From Neisseria dentiae (GTDB lineage Bacteria; Pseudomonadota; Gammaproteobacteria; Burkholderiales; Neisseriaceae), in contig NZ_JANIKQ010000007.1 in the NCBI RefSeq assembly GCF_024580525.1, positions 54,750-118,749 of the forward strand: a DNA stretch of 64,000 nt. The letters run 5' to 3'. This document shows, in pieces, positions 10,097 through 18,969 of the stretch. The notes under the pieces were generated by a model. The model had not been told where the DNA came from, searched no databases, and saw only the letters and a program-made list of their open reading frames with translations. The position numbers were made by a program, and so were the translations under genes. Positions within the stretch are counted from its first letter, which is position 1; every line of letters starts with the position of its first letter.

Positions 10097-10642
10097 TCAA
10101 GATTGCGGCAGAAGCCCTTTGAGAAACAGCCAAATTTCATCCCAGTAATTTATTCCGTGGGCAAGTAAATAGCCGATAAGCAGAAACTGAAGCGTGCCGA
10201 ACACCACGCCAAGCGTGCTGGCAACCAACACTGTGTTGAACGGCACCCGCATCGAACCTGCCAGCAGGGGCATGAGCTTGGCGGCAGGCCCCGTCAGACG
10301 GGCAGTCAGGATGGCCGCACCGCCTTTTTTGAGCATAATCAGCCTGGCTCTGTGGTAGTGGAGGCGGCGTTTTCTGCCTTTGCCTACAAAGCGGCGGATA
10401 ATGGTTTCGCCGTAACGGGTGCCGACGGCGTAGCTGATCAGGTCGCCGGAAAGTGCGCCCAGCCAGATTAGGGGAATAACCGTCCAGTCGTGGGTAACAG
10501 CGAAAGCGTAGCCGCCTGCGACAAAGAAAATTTCACCCAACACAAACAGGCTGGTACCGATGAATGCGTCGCCAAATGCGCCTGCAAACAGAATTGCAGG
10601 CAGCCAGGCGGAATGGATAAAAGGGGTAAGCCAGTTAGGCAT
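10097..10642 (-). CDS. DedA-family inner-membrane protein
   Basis: This 181-residue polytopic protein belongs to the DedA/VTT family, linked to undecaprenyl-phosphate or phospholipid flipping and to membrane homeostasis. The stretch SLFVLGEIFFVAGGYAFA near the N terminus, YAVGTRYGE, and the ILTARLTGPAAKLMPLLAG region (about 112-130) with its conserved Arg and Gly-Pro fit the family. It starts only 5 bp after the stop of the upstream glycosyltransferase, so the two form an operon. The whole pair lies inside a broken permease gene on the other strand. Confidence 0.85.
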   Translation of the reverse strand: MPNWLTPFIHSAWLPAILFAGAFGDAFIGTSLFVLGEIFFVAGGYAFAVTHDWTVIPLIWLGALSGDLISYAVGTRYGETIIRRFVGKGRKRRLHYHRARLIMLKKGGAAILTARLTGPAAKLMPLLAGSMRVPFNTVLVASTLGVVFGTLQFLLIGYLLAHGINYWDEIWLFLKGLLPQS

Positions 10643-10647
10643 GCGGT

Positions 10648-11395
10648 TTATCTATCGTAATGACCGAACGGATATTCGATTTCGTTGTTACGCAACTCAC
10701 CGCGGAAAAGTCGGAGGATATTGGCTTTCAGATAAACCCCGCCCATTTTGAAAATACCTTCTTTGTCCAAGCGGCGGGTGTTGAATTCAAAGAAAACGGG
10801 CAGCATGCGGAATCTGAAGCTGCCGGCGGCACGATTGACATAGTCGCAGTCTTCGCAAAGGTGAATGTCGGTATCGAAACCGCCGATAAAGCGGTGGATG
10901 GTTTTGGTAGAGAAAATACAGGCACCCGTGCAGGTGGGGAAGCTGTATTGCGTTGCCAGCATGCCCCAGTCGAACAGCCTTACGCCGATGCGGTTCAACA
11001 GTTTCGGCTCGGTACAGGTCATTCTGCCGGCCGATATCAATAAGCGTTTTTTATTCAGCAGAGCGAGGGATTTTTCAAGGAAATCCGGCGAAATGCGCAC
11101 ATCGGCATCCAAAAACACGATGCGCTCGTATTTAGCCTGTTCCGCCCCCGTATTCCTTCCCAAACTGGCGCCGCGCCCCCCATCACCACCGTACGCAAAT
11201 CAAGCCTGTCTTTATAGCTCTCGGCAATAGCCACCGTATCGTCGCCGCTGCAACTGTCGGCCACCACAACTTCGAAATTGCGGTAACGCTGCGCCACTAA
11301 GTCATTGAGTAAATTACCTATATTTTTCTCTTCATTGAGGGTGATGATCACAACGCTAAAAGGTGTCTGCGGTGAAAAAGGGAAAGATGATTCAT
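10648..11395 (-). pseudogene. family 2 glycosyltransferase with two frameshifts
   Basis: The reverse strand encodes a GT-A-fold glycosyltransferase. PFSVVIITLNEEKNIGNLL is the nucleotide-sugar-binding start, FEVVVADSCSGDDT follows, and IVFLDADVRISPDFLEKSLA holds the DxD-like motif. ATG at 11393-11395 opens a frame that reads MNHLSLF and then goes out of frame at a run of five T (11375-11379 on the other strand). One more T would join it to PFSVVIIT. A second shift lies at a run of six G (11176-11181), where VVMGG should continue into GASLGRNTGAE. As written no full product can be made. Both sites are homopolymers, so reversible slippage or sequencing error must be considered. It probably added sugars to a lipid or surface glycan. 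Confidence 0.75.
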
Positions 11396-11579
11396 GGTTG
11401 TATCCTGATAAATAATAGCGGCTGTATTAAAGCAGTGAAACATCAACAAGATATTATATTAAAAGAAAATAAAATAGTTTACTTATTTTATTTTCTCTTC
11501 AGCTAAGGGCGGCATATCCCACCGTTTTCCCTTACATCATTCATACTGGCGGAAAAATTTTATCTCTGCCGCACCGTTG

Positions 11580-11799
11580 CAAAGATTTGATCGACTGTCT
11601 CACGCCGGTAAAACCGGTGATCAAAATGCAGTTCAACCCCAACGGCAGCGACGTGTGGCCGCTGGCGATTATGGAAATGGACAAATATGATTACCATGAT
11701 TACGCTGGTGTTGCTGGGCACGGCGGTGTTTATGTTTTCCATCGCCTCGCTGGCGGTGATGCTGGCCACCCTCGCCCCCACCATGCCGCAATACAGCCA
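11580..11799 (+). pseudogene. 3' remnant of the YhhJ-like permease
   Basis: After the inserted module, coding sense resumes with PVKPVIKMQFNPNGSDVWPL, which corresponds to the YhhJ segment just downstream of the point where the left part stops. Near 11685 the sequence jumps and changes frame to TMITLVLLGTAVFMFSIASL followed by AVMLATLAPTMPQYSQ, the late membrane segment of the same permease. It then ends abruptly at the IS5-like terminus at 11800. So the exporter lost at least one more internal block, and its 3' end was replaced by repeat DNA. Confidence 0.75.
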
Positions 11800-11984
11800 G
11801 AGACCTTTGCAAAAAATAGCCGGATATGACTCTCTTCATATCCGGCTGCTTCGTATCTAAATTTCCGATTAAAAAACATTAAATCCCTGCCTATTTCCCC
11901 TCTAAAATCCCCTATTTCAAGGGGCTTGCCGCCTTTTCAGGCAGCAACAGGCACACCAAGCCTGTTCGCCGCCTTCAACAGGTT
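11800..11984 (-). mobile_element. 3' end of an IS5-family (IS1106-like) insertion sequence
   Basis: GAGACCTTTGCAAAA at 11800-11814 matches, as I recall it, the terminal repeat of neisserial IS1106-type elements. A perfect hairpin (12-base arms, 11818-11847) follows. On the reverse strand 11984 to 11937 reads NLLKAANRLGVPVAA and a TGA stop, the typical end of that transposase. Only about 16 codons remain. The missing side is abutted at 11986 by another copy of the same terminal sequence, which starts the next repeat. The element cannot move by itself. Confidence 0.75.
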
Positions 11985-11985
11985 C

Positions 11986-12181
11986 GAGACCTTTGCAAAA
12001 TTCGTTTAGGCCGTTTGAAATATTCAACCATCGTCATTCCCGCGCAGGCGGGAATCCAGTCGTTTTTTCATAAGTTATTGAAATAAAATACTTGATGATT
12101 TTAGGGCTGAATTCCCGCCTGCGCGGGAATGACGAGACACAAACCTTTTCAGGGTTGAATTGGTTTTTTTGCAAAGGTCTC
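11986..12181. repeat. MITE-like repeat with IS-type ends and two dRS3 sites
   Basis: This 196-bp unit starts with GAGACCTTTGCAAAA and ends with its inverse, TTTTGCAAAGGTCTC. Inside are two dRS3 palindromes in inverted arrangement: ATTCCCGCGCAGGCGGGAAT at 12036-12055 and its partner at 12111-12130. The core AAATAAAATACTTGATG between them is shared with the copy at 13134-13328. It has no coding capacity. The ends match those of the adjacent IS5-family remnant, which suggests that a transposase of that type could mobilise it. Confidence 0.8.
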
Positions 12182-12216
12182 GGCCTTATAATAAAGGCCG
12201 TCTGAAAGCATAAATT

Positions 12217-13101
12217 ATGGAAAACCAAACAACTATGTGGGAAACACTCAACCAATATATTCAAAACGGCCCCGTGAAAGCGGAAGTGCTCGAATCCGCC
12301 ATCATGATTATCGGCATACTGCTCCTGCGCGGCGTGATTCTTCAGGCGCATTTCCGCAGCCACCCCGCAATGGAAATCGAAGACAAACGCCGTTGGGTGG
12401 TAAGCAGCCGCAACGTTACGCTGATTATGGTGGTGTTCGGGCTGGCGATTATCTGGGCGGCGCAAATCCAAACGCTGGCGCTGTCGATGTTTGCCGTGGC
12501 CGCCGCGATTGTGCTGGCCACCAAAGAGCTGATTATGTGCCTGTCGGGCAGCCTGCTGCGGGCTTCGACCAAACAATATTCGGTGGGCGACTACATCGAA
12601 GTGAACGGCCTGCGCGGGCGGGTGGTCGATATCAACCTGCTCAACACGCTGATGATGCAGATCGGCCCCAACCCGCTGGTGGGGCAGTTGAGCGGCAAAA
12701 CCGTGTCGTTTCCCAACAGCCTGCTGCTGTCGCATTCGGTGCAGCGCGACAACGTGCTCGATATTTATGTGATTCACACGTTTGAAATCCCTGTGCCGAT
12801 TCATTTGGATTCCGACGCCATCGTGCCCGTGCTCGGCAAATTGCTCGAACGCCTGTGCGCCCCCTATATCAAGGTTATCGAACGGCATTTGGAGGCGGTG
12901 CAGACGCAAAAGCTGTTTATCACGCCCGCCGCCGAGCCGCGCATCACCCGCGTGCCGCACGACGACAGGGTTTACAACATCGTGGTGCGCTTCGCCTCGC
13001 CGGTGCAGCGGCGGCTGGAAATCCAGCAGTCGGTGCTGGACGAGTTTATCCGCGTGCAATACCGTTTGCTGAACCATATCGGCGGCGATGGCGGAAATTG
13101 A
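12217..13101 (+). CDS. MscS-family mechanosensitive channel
   Basis: This 294-residue inner-membrane protein is a small MscS-type channel, which opens under membrane tension to release solutes. Two or three hydrophobic helices occupy the first 110 residues, ending in the pore-helix-like ALSMFAVAAAIVLATKELIM. The family beta domain follows, with YSVGDYIEVNGLRGRVVDIN (about 124-143) and VSFPNSLLL (about 165-173). It has no large periplasmic extension. ATG at 12217 follows an uptake sequence with no strong Shine-Dalgarno site; ATG at 12235 is an alternative. Direct copies of the same MITE-like repeat lie on both sides. Confidence 0.88.
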   Translation: MENQTTMWETLNQYIQNGPVKAEVLESAIMIIGILLLRGVILQAHFRSHPAMEIEDKRRWVVSSRNVTLIMVVFGLAIIWAAQIQTLALSMFAVAAAIVLATKELIMCLSGSLLRASTKQYSVGDYIEVNGLRGRVVDINLLNTLMMQIGPNPLVGQLSGKTVSFPNSLLLSHSVQRDNVLDIYVIHTFEIPVPIHLDSDAIVPVLGKLLERLCAPYIKVIERHLEAVQTQKLFITPAAEPRITRVPHDDRVYNIVVRFASPVQRRLEIQQSVLDEFIRVQYRLLNHIGGDGGN

Positions 13102-13133
13102 AAACCAGGGCCTGTGCAAAACATTTTGAGGCC

Positions 13134-13328
13134 GAGACCTTTGCAGAATTTATTTAGGCCGTCTGAAACATCTGATTATCGTCATTCCCGCGCAGGCGGG
13201 AATCCAGTCGTTTTTTTGTAAGCTATTGAAATAAAATACTTGATGGTTTAAAGGCTGGATTCCCGCCTGCGCGGGAATGACGGTATTTAAGCATTTCAGA
13301 CGGCCTTAAGGTATTTTGCAAAGGTCTC
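13134..13328. repeat. second copy of the MITE-like repeat
   Basis: This 195-bp unit is in the same orientation as the copy at 11986. It starts GAGACCTTTGCAGAA and ends TTTTGCAAAGGTCTC. dRS3 palindromes lie at 13184-13203 and 13259-13278. It also carries two uptake sequences. It fills most of the 312 bp between mscS and the symporter gene; I see nothing else there except the terminator. Confidence 0.8.
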
Positions 13329-13366
13329 AGGCCGTCTGAAATGCTTGGATTCTGCCGTGCCCGCTT

Positions 13367-13396
13367 AAAAAAACCGCCCGAAACGGGCGGTTTTTT
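13367..13396. terminator. bidirectional intrinsic terminator
   Basis: CCGCCCG-AAA-CGGGCGG (13374-13390) has a run of seven A before it and six T after it. It serves the symporter gene ending at 13414 on the reverse strand and may also stop transcription leaving mscS. Confidence 0.9.
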
Positions 13397-13413
13397 CACA
13401 AGCAGAGGCTGGT

Positions 13414-14838
13414 TTACCAAATATCCGATTTGATGCGGCGTTTCAAGCCGGGGTGTTCGGAGAGTTTGAATTCCGGGTCTTTGCCCATTTTCAGCTTGGC
13501 CGAATAGTCTTTCAGCAGCAGGAACACCAGCGGGCTGAGCGCCAGAATCGCAATCAGGTTGATTAAGGCCATCGTGCCCATAGTCAGGTCGGCCATATCC
13601 CACACCAGCGGCACGCTGTTTACCGCGCCGAAATACACCATACCCAGCACCGCCATGCGGAACACCGCCAACAGCAGCCAGTGGTTGTTGAGGTATTGGA
13701 TGTTTGATTCGGCATAAGCGTAGTTACCGATAATGGTTGAAAAGGCAAACAAAAACAGCACGATAGCTAAGAAATCCGCACCCCATGCGCCCACATGGTA
13801 AACCAGCGCCGCTTGGGTGAGCTGCACGCCGGTGAGCGTGGAGCCGCTGGCATGAACGTTGGAGAGCAGCAGGATAAACGCGGTGCACGAACACACGATT
13901 AATGTGTCGATAAACACGCCCAACATCTGAATCATACCTTGCGACACGGGGTGCTTCACATCGGCCGCCGCCGCCGCATTCGGCGCAGAACCCTGGCCTG
14001 CCTCGTTGGAATACAGGCCGCGCTTGATGCCGTTCATCATCGCCGCAGAAATCATCGAGCCGAGCAGGCCGCCGCCGGCCGCTTTAAAATCGAACGCGGT
14101 GCTGAAAATCAGGCCGAACACGCGCGGCACTTCGCTGATATTCACCGCCATCACATACAGCGCCATCAACAGATAAAAGCCTGCCATAATCGGCACCATC
14201 GACTCTGCCACGTGCGCCACGCGGCGGATGCCGCCGAAAATAATCGGCGCGGTCAGAATCACCAAGCCCACGCCCACGGCGTGTTTGTTCCAGCCCCAGG
14301 CAACTTCGGCCGCCGCCACAATCGAATTGGCCTGCACCGCTTCATAAACCAAACCGAAACAGAAAATCAGGCTTAAGGCAAACAGCACGCCCAACCATTT
14401 CTGCCCCATGCCCTGTGCAATGTAATACGCGGGGCCGCCGCGGAAATGGCCGTTTTTATGGTCGCGGATTTTAAACAGCTGCGCCAGCGAAGATTCGGCA
14501 AAGGCCGAACTCATGCCGATCAGCGCCGTTACCCACATCCAAAACACCGCGCCGGGGCCGCCCAGCGAAATCGCAATCGCCACACCGGCGATATTGCCCA
14601 CACCCACGCGGCTGGCGAGGCCGGTAACGAAAGCCTGAAACGGCGTGATGCCGTGCGGGTCGTCGCCCGCTTTGCGGCCGCCCAGCATTTCTTTAATGCT
14701 GCGCCCGAACAGGCGGAATTGGACGAAGCCGGTGGCCAGCGTAAAAAACAGGCCGGTGCCGACCAGCAGGAAAATCAATCCTTCCCACAAAGGGCCGCTG
14801 ATGGCGTTAACCAAATCATGAAGCGATTGTGTATTCAT
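13414..14838 (-). CDS. alanine/glycine:cation symporter (AGCS family)
   Basis: This 474-residue inner-membrane transporter should import alanine or glycine with sodium or protons. The family signature GLASRVGVGNIAGVAIAISL sits near residue 65-85, and the GPGAVFWMWVTALIGMSSAF stretch follows. Further helices continue to WDMADLTMGTMALINLIAIL near the C terminus. I choose the ATG at 14838 because AAGAAGAGC precedes it; the longer reading from 14871 adds a basic leader without a ribosome site. It ends at a strong bidirectional terminator. Confidence 0.92.
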   Translation of the reverse strand: MNTQSLHDLVNAISGPLWEGLIFLLVGTGLFFTLATGFVQFRLFGRSIKEMLGGRKAGDDPHGITPFQAFVTGLASRVGVGNIAGVAIAISLGGPGAVFWMWVTALIGMSSAFAESSLAQLFKIRDHKNGHFRGGPAYYIAQGMGQKWLGVLFALSLIFCFGLVYEAVQANSIVAAAEVAWGWNKHAVGVGLVILTAPIIFGGIRRVAHVAESMVPIMAGFYLLMALYVMAVNISEVPRVFGLIFSTAFDFKAAGGGLLGSMISAAMMNGIKRGLYSNEAGQGSAPNAAAAADVKHPVSQGMIQMLGVFIDTLIVCSCTAFILLLSNVHASGSTLTGVQLTQAALVYHVGAWGADFLAIVLFLFAFSTIIGNYAYAESNIQYLNNHWLLLAVFRMAVLGMVYFGAVNSVPLVWDMADLTMGTMALINLIAILALSPLVFLLLKDYSAKLKMGKDPEFKLSEHPGLKRRIKSDIW

Positions 14839-15032
14839 AAAAGCTCTTCTTTCTTTTGATGTTTTTATCAAACGGCAACAGGCCGTCTGAAAACAGGGCG
14901 CATTCTAATATAGCCTTTACGAAAATAGCGAAATTTTTACGCAGGATTTTGATTAATCTATTGAAAATGAAAAACTTATACAGATAGGCTTGGCAGGAAA
15001 ACAGACCCGGAGTTGAAAATACCGGTTTTTTG

Positions 15033-15061
15033 CCATACTCGAGCCAAGCCCGGGTATGGCG
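15033..15061. repeat. REP-like palindrome
   Basis: GCCATACTCGAGC and a near-inverse GCCCGGGTATGGC form an imperfect palindrome of the same family as 2150-2182. It lies between the symporter and carbonic anhydrase genes beside an uptake sequence. Confidence 0.55.
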
Positions 15062-15110
15062 CCGGCCGGGTATTTCAGACGGCCCGAACAAAAGCAAATC
15101 CTGAAACCCG

Positions 15111-15659
15111 TTATTCCGCCGGATTCAGCGTTTTCTTATGGTTGGCCGACACCCGCATATAATGCTCGGCCGAATACACTAAAAACGCCTTCTCTTCATC
15201 GGTGAGCGCGCGCACCTGTTTCACCGGCGAGCCCACATAAAGATAGCCGCTTTCGAGCCGCTTGCGCGGCGGAACCAGGCTGCCCGCGCCTATCATCACA
15301 TCGTCTTCGATTACCACGTCGTCAAGAATAATCGTGCCCATACCCACCAGCACGCGGTTGCCGATAATGCAGCCGTGCAGCATCACTTTATGGCCGATGG
15401 TTACGTCTTCGCCGATAACCAGCGGCGAACCTTCGGGCTTGGCCGGGGTTTTGTGCGAAACGTGCAGCATACTCAAATCCTGCACATTGCTGCGCGCACC
15501 GATGGTGATGCTGTTCACATCGCCGCGCAACACCGCAAACGGCCATACCGACACGCTCCCGGCCAGCGACACTTCGCCGATAACGGCGGCGGCCGGGTCG
15601 ATATAGCAGCTTTCGTCGATTTGCGGATAATGCTCCAAATAAGGGCGGACGTTGGTCAT
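15111..15659 (-). CDS. gamma-class carbonic anhydrase family protein
   Basis: This 182-residue left-handed beta-helix protein is built from hexapeptide repeats (for example VVIEDDVMIGAGSLV). The zinc-binding histidines of the family are present: His66 (LHVSHK), His90 (IGHKV) and His95 (MLHGC). VWPFAVLRGDVNSITIGA is the usual N-terminal block. It may hydrate carbon dioxide in the cytoplasm, but many YrdA-type members have no proven activity. It seems to be a single-gene unit. Confidence 0.88.
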   Translation of the reverse strand: MTNVRPYLEHYPQIDESCYIDPAAAVIGEVSLAGSVSVWPFAVLRGDVNSITIGARSNVQDLSMLHVSHKTPAKPEGSPLVIGEDVTIGHKVMLHGCIIGNRVLVGMGTIILDDVVIEDDVMIGAGSLVPPRKRLESGYLYVGSPVKQVRALTDEEKAFLVYSAEHYMRVSANHKKTLNPAE

Positions 15660-15909
15660 GGTGTTCTCCTCAAAGTGGTGTGTATAAGCCGTTCAAAATA
15701 AAAAAGCGACAAGGCGGGACAGCACCGTATCATTTTATTTTGAATGATGATAAAAAACCGTTTCAGGCGGCCTCTATGCTTTGGTGTACAATCAAGCGCC
15801 TTCCGCATTGTATCGCCAAATCGTGCAAAAGCCGGCATAACCCGCTGGCGGGGCGGTTGCACCAGGCCGTCTGAAACCCGCAAAACTCCGACTCCAAGGA
15901 ACCAACCCC

Positions 15910-16110
15910 ATGTGGCACATCATCGCCATCGGCTATTTATTCGTTACCGTGCTGTTCGCCGCCGCCCAGCCCGGTATCGCGCGCGCCCTGATTTATCTGC
16001 TGTTTTGGTCGGTGCAGCCGAGCCTGTTTGCATTTTGGGTGGTGAAAACGCGGCGGCGCAACAAATTGATGAAAATGCAGGAAGATAAGGCGGAAGATAG
16101 AGCGGATTAA
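15910..16110 (+). CDS. small inner-membrane protein
   Basis: This 66-residue protein has two hydrophobic segments (IIAIGYLFVTVLFAAA and ALIYLLFWSVQPSLFAFWVV) followed by a basic and then acidic cytoplasmic tail. AAGGAACC lies upstream of the ATG. I recognise no named family. The next gene is rpsB, which has its own promoter. Confidence 0.6.
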   Translation: MWHIIAIGYLFVTVLFAAAQPGIARALIYLLFWSVQPSLFAFWVVKTRRRNKLMKMQEDKAEDRAD

Positions 16111-16160
16111 CAAACCGGCCCGATGGCAGCTTGAATTTAATCCGCCATCAAGAAAACCCC

Positions 16161-16189
16161 TTTTCAGACGGCCTCCAATCCTATATAAT
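16161..16189 (+). promoter_or_regulatory. likely sigma-70 promoter of rpsB
   Basis: TTTTCA (16161-16166) and TATAAT (16184-16189) are separated by 17 bases. The -35 half overlaps an uptake sequence. It leaves a leader of about 120 bases before rpsB that has several possible stems (around 16230-16300), as would fit autoregulation by S2. That last point is inference. Confidence 0.55.
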
Positions 16190-16316
16190 CCGCCAGTTTT
16201 CATTCGTGAAAACTTTTATTATTTTTTAACAACGCCCGCACTTTACGCGAAAGGGTGCCGCCGCAAGGCCGGTTCTATGCGTGAAAGTGTATGCCTTAAC
16301 CCTTTAAAGGAAAATC

Positions 16317-17042
16317 ATGTCTCAAGTTACCATGCGCCAGATGCTCGAAGCCGGCGTTCACTTCGGCCACCAAACCCGTTACTGGAACCCGAAAATGGAG
16401 CAATACATTTTCGGCGCGCGCAACAAAATCCACATCGTTAACCTGGAAAAAACCCTGCCGCTGTTCCAAGAGGCCCAAGAAGCCGTGCGCCGTCTGGTTG
16501 CAAACAAAGGCACCGTGCTGTTTGTAGGTACCAAGCGACAAGCCCGCGAAATCGTGCGCGAAGAAGCCACCCGCGCCGGAATGCCTTTCGTTGACCACCG
16601 TTGGTTGGGCGGCATGCTCACCAACTACAAAACCGTGAAGCAGTCCATCAAACGCCTCGAAGAAAAAGCCGCGGCTTTGGAAAACGCTGCCGAGAGCGGT
16701 TACAGCAAAAAAGAAATCCTCGAAATGCAGCGCGACGTTGAAAAACTGGAGCGTTCTTTGGGCGGCATCAAAAACATGAAAGGTCTGCCCGACGCCATTT
16801 TCGTGATTGACACCGGCTACCAAAAAGGCACGCTGGTAGAAGCCGAAAAACTGGGCATCCCCGTGATTGCCGTGGTGGACACCAACAACAGCCCCGACGG
16901 CGTGAAATACGTTATCCCCGGTAACGACGATTCTGCCAAAGCCATCCGCTTATACTGCCGCGGCATCGCCGACGCCGTTTTGGAAGGCAAAAACCAAGCC
17001 TTGCAGGAAACCGTAGCAGCCGCCCAAGCCGCTGCCGAATAA
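16317..17042 (+). CDS. rpsB: 30S ribosomal protein S2
   Basis: S2 binds the small subunit between head and body and is required for initiation. The 241-residue sequence has [20 protein letters not shown] at the start, [27 protein letters not shown] and [20 protein letters not shown], all typical. AAAGGAAAATC precedes the ATG. A hairpin with a T run between rpsB and tsf suggests partial termination, giving more rpsB than tsf transcript. Confidence 0.98.
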   Translation: MSQVTMRQMLEAGVHFGHQTRYWNPKMEQYIFGARNKIHIVNLEKTLPLFQEAQEAVRRLVANKGTVLFVGTKRQAREIVREEATRAGMPFVDHRWLGGMLTNYKTVKQSIKRLEEKAAALENAAESGYSKKEILEMQRDVEKLERSLGGIKNMKGLPDAIFVIDTGYQKGTLVEAEKLGIPVIAVVDTNNSPDGVKYVIPGNDDSAKAIRLYCRGIADAVLEGKNQALQETVAAAQAAAE

Positions 17043-17053
17043 GGCGTTGAAAC

Positions 17054-17075
17054 AAGGGGCGGTATGCCCCTTTTT
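17054..17075 (+). terminator. intrinsic terminator or attenuator after rpsB
   Basis: AAGGGGC-GGTAT-GCCCCTT is followed by T residues. An uptake-sequence inverted pair follows at 17083-17119. Both lie in the rpsB-tsf gap and can reduce read-through. Confidence 0.75.
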
Positions 17076-17176
17076 CTAAAACAGGCCGTCTGAAAACCAA
17101 GCAAACTTTTCAGACGGCCCCAAGATTCCCAAACGCGGCCTGATTGCCGCGCCCTCAAAATTCTAGGAGATTCAAA

Positions 17177-18031
17177 ATGGCAGAAATTACTGCAAAAATG
17201 GTTGCCGACCTGCGCGCCGCCACCGGTTTAGGCATGATGGAATGCAAAAAAGCGCTGGTTGAAGCCGAAGGCAACATGGAAAAAGCCGAAGAAATCCTGC
17301 GCATCAAATCCGGCGCCAAAGCCGGCAAACTGGCAGGCCGCACCGCTGCCGAAGGCGTGTTGGCTTTCGCCATCGAAGGCAATACCGGCGCGCTGGTGGA
17401 AGTGAACTGCGAAACCGACTTCGTTGCCAAAGACGCCGGCTTCGTGGCTTTCGCCAATTCCGTAGCCCAAACCGCCGCCGCCAAAAAACCGGCCACCGTT
17501 GAAGAGCTGAGCGCACTGGTGGAAGAAGAGCGCAAAGCCATCATCGCCAAACTGGGCGAAAATATGTCCGTGCGCCGTTTCGAAGTTATCGAAACCCCCA
17601 ACAGCCTCACCGCCTATATCCACGGCGCGCTGGCTACCGAAGGCGTTTTGGTTGAATACAAAGGTTCCGAAGACATCGCCCGCAAAGTAGGCATGCACAT
17701 CGTTGCCGCCAAACCGCAATGCGTGAGTGAAGCCGAAGTAGATGCCGAAACCGTTGAAAAAGAACGCCACATCTACACCCAGCAAGCTATCGAATCCGGC
17801 AAACCCGCCGACATCGCCGCCAAAATGGTTGAAGGCCGCATCAAAAAATTCCTGGCCGAAATCACCCTCAACGGCCAAGCATTCGTGATGAATCCCGACC
17901 AAACCGTTGCCCAGTTCCTGAAAGAGAACGGCACCGAAGTCGTGCGTTTCGTGCGTTATAAAGTGGGCGACGGCATCGAGAAAAAAGAAGTCGATTACGC
18001 AGCCGAAGTAGCCGCCGCTGCCAAGGTGTAA
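17177..18031 (+). CDS. tsf: elongation factor Ts
   Basis: EF-Ts exchanges GDP for GTP on EF-Tu. The 284-residue protein has the N-terminal UBA-like helix bundle ([20 protein letters not shown]). The TDFVAKD motif that contacts EF-Tu lies near residue 80. AGGAGATTCAAA lies directly before the ATG at 17177, so the upstream in-frame start is rejected. An intrinsic terminator follows. Confidence 0.97.
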   Translation: MAEITAKMVADLRAATGLGMMECKKALVEAEGNMEKAEEILRIKSGAKAGKLAGRTAAEGVLAFAIEGNTGALVEVNCETDFVAKDAGFVAFANSVAQTAAAKKPATVEELSALVEEERKAIIAKLGENMSVRRFEVIETPNSLTAYIHGALATEGVLVEYKGSEDIARKVGMHIVAAKPQCVSEAEVDAETVEKERHIYTQQAIESGKPADIAAKMVEGRIKKFLAEITLNGQAFVMNPDQTVAQFLKENGTEVVRFVRYKVGDGIEKKEVDYAAEVAAAAKV

Positions 18032-18044
18032 ACCGCCGCGTAAC

Positions 18045-18087
18045 AAAAAAGCACTCGGATTCATGCAGAATCGGGGTGCTTTTTTTT
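18045..18087 (+). terminator. intrinsic terminator after tsf
   Basis: GCACTCGGATTC and GAATCGGGGTGC pair around a 5-base loop, with A residues before and eight T residues after. It separates tsf from pyrH. Confidence 0.88.
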
Positions 18088-18233
18088 GAAAGCAGTTTTA
18101 CACAACACTTTGAAAACCAATAAGAACACAATACAATCACATTGTTTTCGGAAAACGTTGCCGCCGAATATCGAAAAGGCCGTCTGAAACCGTTCGGACG
18201 GCCTCCCCAAACCCGAAGAAAGCAAGGTATCCC

Positions 18234-18953
18234 ATGACACAGCAAACCAAATACAAGCGCGTTTTATTGAAACTTTCCGGCGAAGCCCTGATGGGCAAAG
18301 ACGCCTTCGGCATCAACCGCGACACCATCATGCAGATTGTCGGCCAAGTGAAAGAAGTGGTCGATATGGGCGTACAGGTGGCCGTGGTTATCGGCGGCGG
18401 CAACATCTTCCGCGGCGTGGCCACCCAGGCGCAGGGCATGGACCGCGCCACCGCCGACTACATGGGCATGATGGCCACCGTGATGAACGCGCTGGCCCTG
18501 AAAGACGCCTTCGAATCGCTCGGCATCAAAGCCCGCGTGCAATCTGCCCTTTCCATGCAGCAAATCGCCGAAACCTATGCCCGTCCCAAAGCCATCCAAT
18601 ATCTCGAAGAGGGCAAAGTGGTGATCTTCGCCGCCGGCACCGGCAACCCCTTTTTCACCACCGACACCGCCGCCTCACTGCGCGGCGCCGAGATGAACTG
18701 CGACATCATGCTTAAAGCCACCAATGTCGACGGCGTGTACACCGCCGACCCGAAAAAAGACCCCTCCGCCACCCGTTACCAAACCATCACCTTCGACGAA
18801 GCCATCAACAAAAACCTGCGCGTGATGGACGCCACCGCCTTCGCTCTCTGCCGCGAACAGAAGCTGAACATCGTCGTGTTCGGCATCGCCAAAGACGGTG
18901 CCCTCAAGCGCGTGATTGCCGGCGAAGACGAAGGCACGCTGGTGCATTGCTAA
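18234..18953 (+). CDS. pyrH: UMP kinase
   Basis: PyrH phosphorylates UMP to UDP with ATP in pyrimidine synthesis. The 239-residue protein has the amino-acid-kinase start [20 protein letters not shown] near residue 60, and [19 protein letters not shown] near 130-150. These are characteristic of bacterial UMP kinase. It begins 200 bp after tsf and ends at an uptake-sequence hairpin. Confidence 0.97.
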   Translation: MTQQTKYKRVLLKLSGEALMGKDAFGINRDTIMQIVGQVKEVVDMGVQVAVVIGGGNIFRGVATQAQGMDRATADYMGMMATVMNALALKDAFESLGIKARVQSALSMQQIAETYARPKAIQYLEEGKVVIFAAGTGNPFFTTDTAASLRGAEMNCDIMLKATNVDGVYTADPKKDPSATRYQTITFDEAINKNLRVMDATAFALCREQKLNIVVFGIAKDGALKRVIAGEDEGTLVHC

Positions 18954-18969
18954 GCGGGTGCATTATCAA

